From assembly GCA_903879715.1 (NCBI GenBank), contig CAIRMR010000186.1:1-64000 (forward strand): a DNA stretch of 64,000 bases, written 5' to 3'. Below the pieces are notes generated by a model, which searched no databases, had not been told where the DNA came from, and saw only the letters and a program-made list of their open reading frames with translations. This document shows, one piece after another, positions 58,947 to 64,000 of the stretch; position 1 is the stretch's first letter; each line of letters opens with the position of its first letter. Source of the stretch: an uncultured Bacteroidales bacterium (GTDB taxonomy: Bacteria; Bacteroidota; Bacteroidia; Bacteroidales; UBA4417). The position numbers and the translations under genes were made by a program.

Positions 58947-60590
58947 TTATTTAGCACTTATCTCTTTCGTGTCAACATAAAAATTACTATCCGTCTCAAA
59001 TTTCGAGCCTGCTTCAACTTCTAACTGTTTCCAATCCATTGACGGATTCACCCATTTGGTGGTATCATTAACTTTAATTTTTAATGGCATATTAAATCCA
59101 TCCACGCAGTTGTTCCAATGGTAACTCAATTGAGTCTTGTCAAGTTTGTATTCCAACACCGGTATACGGGTATCACGGAGATATTGATTAAAGAATGCCG
59201 CTAAATCCTTGCCGGTTGATTCGCTCATGTATTTTTCTACCTGATCAGATGTAACGGTCTGATGATAAAATGTTGAGCTAAGTCCACGCATCATGCTTCT
59301 GAATTTTTCGTCATCATCAACCACCTGGCGAAGCGTATGAAGCATATTTGCTCCTTTATAATACATGTCATGCGATCCTTCGGTATTTACATTATAGGGC
59401 CCTATTATTGGGCGGTCATTCCGTATTTTTGCGCGTGTTCCGATTACATATTCGCTGCAGGCCTGTTTACCGAAATGGAAATTCAGGAAAAGACTTTCCG
59501 AGTATGCGCCAAAAGCTTCATGTATCCACATATCCGCAACATCTTTACTCGTAATGCTGTTGCCGAACCATTCATGAGCCGATTCGTGAACGATAATGAA
59601 ATCAAATTTAAAACCCCAGCCGGTGTTGCTTTCATCGGTTTGTTTATAGCCGTTTTTATAGTCATTTCCATAGGTAACCGAACTTTGATGCTCCATGCCC
59701 GGATATGGAACTTCAACCAGTTTATAGCTGTCCTCATAAAAAGGGTAGGGGCCAAACCAGTATTCCAGGGCATCAAGCATCCTTTTTACTTCTTTAAACT
59801 GAAGCTTTGCTTTATCCAGGTTGTAGCTCAACACATAATAATCGCAATCCAGCATTCCTTTTTCACCTTTGTATTTTTCGCCAAAGTGCACATAATCAGC
59901 AATATTTAGATTGATGCAATAATTATTGATCGGACTGGAAACAAACCAGGTGAAGGTCTTTGTAAGATCAGGATTACTGATAGCATTACGCAGTCTGCCA
60001 TTCGAAACATCAGTCAGATTTTCCGGAACGGTTACAGTTATCAGTGTACTGTCGGGTTCGTCGTACTGATGATCCTTGCAAGGCCACCATAAACTTGCGC
60101 CATCACCCTGGCAGGTAGTAACAATCAGCGGGTGGTTGTTGGCATCGCGTTTCCACGAAAGACCGCCACTCCACGGAGGACGTTTACTTACCTGCGGTTT
60201 GCCTTCAAAATCAATATTTATTTCGTTGTAATTCCCCGGTATTTGCTTTTTTGTTAAATCAATAAAATAAGCATTCCCATCACGTCTGAAAGTTAGTGAT
60301 TTTCCATCCTGCGATACTTTGGAAATCTGCATGGGTTCCTGGAGATCAATCTGCATCCGCTGAAACGGTGAAAGAACTTTGTACCTGACTGTGTTTTGCC
60401 CTTTCAACGAGCTATCCGAAGGATTTACTTTTATGTTGAGATGATAATAGGATAAGTCCCACCAGATCCGCTCTTGTGTTATTGTTCCTCTTAAGGTATC
60501 CTGGTGTGTAAACTTTGTATTCTGTCCGTAAATAGCCGAAGTTGATATTGCTATCAGGCATATCAGAAATAGTGGAATTAGATTTTTCAT
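58947..60590 (-). CDS. M1-family metallopeptidase (aminopeptidase N-like)
   Basis: A 547-residue exported zinc peptidase (signal peptide MKNLIPLFLICLIAISTSAIYG). The N-terminal beta domain runs to about residue 235; the catalytic domain has the GxMEN-like PGMEHQSSV (about 297-305) and the zinc site HESAHEWFGNSITSKDVADMW (H335, H339, E in WIHEAFG about 18 residues on). It lacks the long C-terminal helical domain of aminopeptidase N, so it is a short form as seen in many Bacteroidota. It probably trims peptides in the periplasm. It is 79 bases downstream of the activating enzyme gene. Confidence 0.93.
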   Translation of the reverse strand: MKNLIPLFLICLIAISTSAIYGQNTKFTHQDTLRGTITQERIWWDLSYYHLNIKVNPSDSSLKGQNTVRYKVLSPFQRMQIDLQEPMQISKVSQDGKSLTFRRDGNAYFIDLTKKQIPGNYNEINIDFEGKPQVSKRPPWSGGLSWKRDANNHPLIVTTCQGDGASLWWPCKDHQYDEPDSTLITVTVPENLTDVSNGRLRNAISNPDLTKTFTWFVSSPINNYCINLNIADYVHFGEKYKGEKGMLDCDYYVLSYNLDKAKLQFKEVKRMLDALEYWFGPYPFYEDSYKLVEVPYPGMEHQSSVTYGNDYKNGYKQTDESNTGWGFKFDFIIVHESAHEWFGNSITSKDVADMWIHEAFGAYSESLFLNFHFGKQACSEYVIGTRAKIRNDRPIIGPYNVNTEGSHDMYYKGANMLHTLRQVVDDDEKFRSMMRGLSSTFYHQTVTSDQVEKYMSESTGKDLAAFFNQYLRDTRIPVLEYKLDKTQLSYHWNNCVDGFNMPLKIKVNDTTKWVNPSMDWKQLEVEAGSKFETDSNFYVDTKEISAK

Positions 60591-60669
60591 GAGTTTTATA
60601 CGTTTATTTTATGTGGTCTTTTTTGCGTCAGTTTTACTGTTTTCCATTTACTATTTTCCTTTTTCCTAC

Positions 60670-61578
60670 TTACCCTCCCACACTCGCCAGAATTCCATAT
60701 TCCCCGAACTTTGCAATCGCCCTTTCCAGCGTTTCTTTATCCGGTTCCTTGAGTTTTTCAAAATCATCCGATTTGCCCAGTTTCCTGTATTTGTTCTCGG
60801 CAATGGCATGGTAGGGCAGGAGGTGAACCTGTTTTTTTTCGCCGGCCAATTCCGAAATGAATTTTGCTGTAAGTTCAATGTTTTCATCAGTATCATTAAC
60901 TCCTCCGATAAGCGGAATCCGGATAATAATATGTTTACCTGCTTCGGCAAGGACTGTAAGGTTATGAAGTATTTTTTCATTACCCGAGTTTATCCATTTT
61001 CGGTGTAAATCTGAATCCATCATTTTTATATCGTAAAGGAAAAGATCAGTTCGTTTGGCGACATCCAGTATAATTTCGGTGCTAACATTCCCAGCTGTGT
61101 CCACAGCTCGATGTATACCTCTTTTGCCACATTCATCCAGCAGCCTGATCAACATTTTTGTATGAACAAGCGGCTCGCCACCTGAAAAAGTAACTCCCCC
61201 GCCCGACTGATCAAAAAATATCCGCTCTTTCTCAATAATATCCATGATCTCAGTTACCTGCATCACTTTTCCGGACATCTCAATGGCTTTTGTCGGGCAT
61301 ACATCGGCACATTTGCCGCACATCTTGCATAGGTCAGGATCAGTGATAATGCCTTCAGAGGTCAGGGTTATGGCATTTTCGGGGCAGGCCTCTACACAGG
61401 TGCCGCATTTGATGCATTTGGCCGGGGCATACATTTTTTCAATCTTTGATGATATACTCTCGGGATTATGGCACCAGGCACAATGCAGGTTACATCCTTT
61501 AAAAAAGATGACCACACGTATACCGGGGCCATCGTTTATTGCATATCGTTTTATATCAAAAATCAGGCTTTCAGGCAT
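60670..61578 (-). CDS. Glycyl radical enzyme activating enzyme (radical SAM)
   Basis: A 302-residue radical-SAM protein with the CxxxCxxC cluster C29-C33-C36 in FFKGCNLHCAWCHNPE. Between residues 50 and 100 is an inserted ferredoxin domain with two 4Fe-4S sites: C55-C58-C61-C65 (CIKCGTCVEACP) and C84-C87-C90-C94 (CKMCGKCADVCP). This insertion marks activases for non-PFL glycyl radical enzymes such as choline lyase, glycerol dehydratase and arylacetate decarboxylases, which lack it only in PflA. It would install the radical on the enzyme encoded just upstream (61813 onward), using SAM. Confidence 0.94.
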   Translation of the reverse strand: MPESLIFDIKRYAINDGPGIRVVIFFKGCNLHCAWCHNPESISSKIEKMYAPAKCIKCGTCVEACPENAITLTSEGIITDPDLCKMCGKCADVCPTKAIEMSGKVMQVTEIMDIIEKERIFFDQSGGGVTFSGGEPLVHTKMLIRLLDECGKRGIHRAVDTAGNVSTEIILDVAKRTDLFLYDIKMMDSDLHRKWINSGNEKILHNLTVLAEAGKHIIIRIPLIGGVNDTDENIELTAKFISELAGEKKQVHLLPYHAIAENKYRKLGKSDDFEKLKEPDKETLERAIAKFGEYGILASVGG

Positions 61579-61686
61579 GTGTTGAGATTAGTAGATTCTG
61601 CCAATATTTAAATTGTAGTACTGATTTGGCTGGAAGTCGGAAGACCGAAGCAGGAAGACCCAATCAGAATTCTCAATCTTAGTTTC

Positions 61687-61812
61687 GTCTCCCGACTTCC
61701 GTCTCCCGTCTCCCGACTCCCGACTCCCGACTTCCAACTTCCAACTTCCGACTTCCAACTTCCGACTTCCAACTCCCGACTTCCAACTCCCGACTTCCGA
61801 CTCCCGACTCTT
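61687..61812. repeat. GACTTCC/AACTTCC-type heptamer array, 18 units
   Basis: Eighteen heptamers such as GTCTCCC, GACTTCC, GACTCCC and AACTTCC run in strict register from 61687 to 61812 and abut the TAA stop codon of the glycyl radical enzyme (61813-61815). They fill most of the 234-base gap between enzyme and activase. Confidence 0.95.
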
Positions 61813-64000
61813 TTAAAACGCATCATTCTCCGTTCTCTCTATCACTTCCTGCTGCAGGTCAGCATTCATATCATTGAAGTAATCGCTGTAACCGGCCATA
61901 CGCACCAGCAGATCTTTATAATCTTCGGGGCATGCCTGGGCAGCCAGTAATGTTGCAGTATCTACAATATTGAATTGGATATGATGTCCGCCAAGTGTAA
62001 AGTAACTCCTGATCAGGTGTCCCAGTTTACGGATATCTTCTTCTTTCCGCATCAGGCTGGGCAGGAAACGCTGATTCAGCAACGTACCGCCGGATTTTAC
62101 ATGATCAATCTTGGTCAATGATTTTACAACTGCCGAAGGGCCGTGTGTATCAGCGCCATGCGAAGGTGAAGTGCCATCAGATATTGATTTTCCGGCTAAA
62201 CGGCCATTTGGGGTCGCGCCCATAACTTTCCCAAAATAAACATGGCACGTAGTGGAAAGCATATTCAGGTGATATTTCCCGCCTGGTTTGATATTTGGTT
62301 TCCCATCGATGGTATCAACCAGGTCATCATAAACTTTAACCGCAATGGCATCCGCATAATCATCGTCGTTTCCGAAAAATGGTGTACGGTTTATGATGGT
62401 CTGCCTTAGCAATTCCTCTCCTTCGAAATTTTTCAGAACAGCATTTAAAACCCTGTCCATACTGAATGATTTATCTTGGAAAACATGTTTTTTCAGTGCG
62501 GCCAGGCTGTCAGTTATAGTTCCCAGTCCGCAGCATTGAATATAGCTTGTATTGTAGCGCGGTCCGCCATCGTAGTAATCTTTGCCTTTGGAAATACAAT
62601 CTTCTATTACCACCGAAAGAAAAGGAGCCGGGGCGTATTTTGCAAACATGCGGTCGATATAGTTGCTGACCCGCATTTTCTGATCAACTACAAATTGAAG
62701 CTGTTTCAGAAAAGCATCATAAAGTTCATCGTAAGATTTGAAGTTGCGAGGATCACCGGTTTGTATCCCGACCATTTTTCCGCTTACAGGATTTATCCCG
62801 TTGTTGAGTGTTATTTCCAGGATTTTCGGGACATTTAGATAGCCTGTCAGCAAATATGCTTCTTTGCCAAATGCTCCGACTTCAATACAACCACTGCACC
62901 CACCTTCGCGGGCGTCCTGCAAGGATTTACCCTGACGCAGTAACTCCAGGATATAAATATCCGGATTAAAAACAGAAGGATAACCATGGCCCTGCCGTAT
63001 AACATGGGCTGCGGCATGCAGAAATTTATCCGGCGTTTTTGCGCTGATGTGAACAGAGTTACCCGGTTGTAAAACATGTAGTTCTTCAATTACGTCAAGC
63101 ATGATATACGAAACTTCGCTGGTTCCGTCGGTTCCATCGCCTTTTAATCCGCCTATATTAATATTTGTAAAATCATTGTATGTGCCGCTTTCGCGGGCAG
63201 TAATACCAACTTTTGGTGGCGCTGGATGGTTATTCACCTTGATCCAGAAGCAGGAAATCAGTTCTTTGGCTTCATCGCGCGAGAGAGTTCCTTCCGCAAT
63301 TTCTTTGGTATAAAATGGTGCCAGGTGTTGGTCAAAATGGCCAGGATTCATGGCATCCCAACCATTCAGTTCAGTAATTGTCCCCAGGTGAACAAACCAA
63401 TACATCTGTATGGCTTCCCAAAGGTTTCGCGGAGCCTTTGCTGGAACCCAGCGACAGACTTCAGCTATTTTAGTTAACTCTGCAACTCTTTTCGGATCAC
63501 TTTCTGTTAAGGCAAGACTTTCAGCGAGTTCAGCATGGCGTTCGGCAAATAAAATAACAGCGTCGCATGAAATATCCATAGCTTTCCACTGCTCTGATTT
63601 ATCGGTTGCTCCCGGGTCATTTATATAATCAAGAGATGCCAGGTTTGCTGCAATTTCCTTTTTAAAATCGATCATCCCTTTCTGATAAATTTTGCCGTCA
63701 AGCGCGGTATGACCTGGCGCACGCTGTTCCATAAATTCTGTAAACAATCCGGCTTCATAAGCTGCTTTCCATTCGTCAGGAACATGGCTGAAGATTCGCT
63801 CGCGCTGGGTTTTACCCTCCCAGTAAGGGATCACCTCTTTTTCGTAAATGTCAATATCCTGCTGGCTGATCGTGTAGCGTTGCATATCACGGGTATTCAG
63901 CACATGAAAATCTTCGACGCTATGGCAGGTAAGTTCCGGGAAAGTAGGTACACACTTTGGTTTTGGACCACGTTCGCCTACTATTAATTCACCTTCACCT
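61813..64000 (-). CDS. Glycyl radical enzyme, decarboxylase/eliminase type, 5' end beyond the window
   Basis: The frame stays open to the right edge, and the translation upstream of a GTG at 63903 (ELIVGERGPKPK, VPTFPELTCHSVEDF) matches the usual N terminus of this family, so the true start is beyond 64000 and GTG 63903 is internal. The catalytic cysteine is in GCSGCIEVG (codon 62887-62889), with the C-x-E pattern of decarboxylases and eliminases instead of the CC of pyruvate formate-lyase. The radical glycine is in MAGYSDYF (codon 61891-61893). FGKEAYLLTGYLNVPKIL after the cysteine recalls arylacetate decarboxylases, but I would not name a substrate. The activase gene is downstream. Confidence 0.93.
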   Translation of the reverse strand, partial: GEGELIVGERGPKPKCVPTFPELTCHSVEDFHVLNTRDMQRYTISQQDIDIYEKEVIPYWEGKTQRERIFSHVPDEWKAAYEAGLFTEFMEQRAPGHTALDGKIYQKGMIDFKKEIAANLASLDYINDPGATDKSEQWKAMDISCDAVILFAERHAELAESLALTESDPKRVAELTKIAEVCRWVPAKAPRNLWEAIQMYWFVHLGTITELNGWDAMNPGHFDQHLAPFYTKEIAEGTLSRDEAKELISCFWIKVNNHPAPPKVGITARESGTYNDFTNINIGGLKGDGTDGTSEVSYIMLDVIEELHVLQPGNSVHISAKTPDKFLHAAAHVIRQGHGYPSVFNPDIYILELLRQGKSLQDAREGGCSGCIEVGAFGKEAYLLTGYLNVPKILEITLNNGINPVSGKMVGIQTGDPRNFKSYDELYDAFLKQLQFVVDQKMRVSNYIDRMFAKYAPAPFLSVVIEDCISKGKDYYDGGPRYNTSYIQCCGLGTITDSLAALKKHVFQDKSFSMDRVLNAVLKNFEGEELLRQTIINRTPFFGNDDDYADAIAVKVYDDLVDTIDGKPNIKPGGKYHLNMLSTTCHVYFGKVMGATPNGRLAGKSISDGTSPSHGADTHGPSAVVKSLTKIDHVKSGGTLLNQRFLPSLMRKEEDIRKLGHLIRSYFTLGGHHIQFNIVDTATLLAAQACPEDYKDLLVRMAGYSDYFNDMNADLQQEVIERTENDAF

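Noticed and set aside
61608-61826. 72-codon minus-strand frame rich in VGSRE and VGSWK repeats
   Set aside because: It is simply the translation of the 7-bp array; a non-triplet period gives a 7-residue repeat in every frame.
61813-63903. GTG at 63903 as the start of the glycyl radical enzyme
   Set aside because: The frame continues upstream to the edge with conserved family sequence, so the start is outside the window.

Overview
The window looks like a chromosomal segment of an uncultured or anaerobic member of the Bacteroidota, probably near Bacteroidales/Marinilabiliales. Lineage markers are an LpxC-FabZ fusion, PorX (response regulator plus PglZ), type IX secretion (T9SS) sorting domains, a PorP/SprF protein, gliding-type C-terminal domains, a TonB receptor/DUF4249 pair, and -7 boxes of the TAnnTTTG type. 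The glycyl radical enzyme points to anaerobic metabolism. No rRNA, integrase, transposase gene or CRISPR array was seen.

Layout. 1-7.7 kb: a minus-strand block with an HD phosphohydrolase, lpxD, lpxC-fabZ, lpxA, an ABC ATPase, efp and an LpxD paralogue, i.e. early lipid A synthesis plus elongation factor P, closed by a terminator near 150-182. 7.8-20 kb: mostly plus-strand genes (porX, tsaE, alanine dehydrogenase, TonB receptor with DUF4249 lipoprotein, acylphosphatase, DEDDy exonuclease, FKBP isomerase) with a minus-strand island holding a lone Hcp-like protein, a cupin and an MnmD-type tRNA methyltransferase. 20-41 kb: minus-strand carbohydrate and envelope genes (RhaM-like protein, class II aldolase, GH97, transglutaminase, GH92, VOC protein, SDR, TlpA-like lipoprotein or periplasmic protein, membrane protein, DUF1684, TonB-C/MORN-like protein, DUF4301), interrupted by pdxH. 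41.1-49.3 kb: two tRNA-Leu genes followed by a tightly overlapping hsdM - DUF1016 nuclease - hsdS - hsdR operon; a degenerate copy of the tRNA 3' end plus a second terminator lies beyond it, so the block may be an old tRNA-targeted insertion. 49.5-58.5 kb: surface and secretion genes (1636-residue PKD protein, PorP/SprF, a T9SS cargo protein). 58.9-64 kb: M1 aminopeptidase, a glycyl radical activating enzyme and its glycyl radical enzyme, which runs off the right edge.

The intergenic DNA is unusual. At least ten separate spacers carry arrays with a strict or near 7-bp period but unrelated unit sequences; the longest is 32 units. A second family is a roughly 180-bp, nearly full-length palindrome present in four places, one flanked by a 9-bp direct repeat as expected for a non-autonomous (MITE-like) transposon. 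Smaller palindromes, a 61-bp tandem repeat and a 17-bp tandem repeat add to this. I regard the repeat ecology and the nuclease-containing type I restriction operon as the most interesting parts of the window. All function calls come from reading motifs; no database search was possible.
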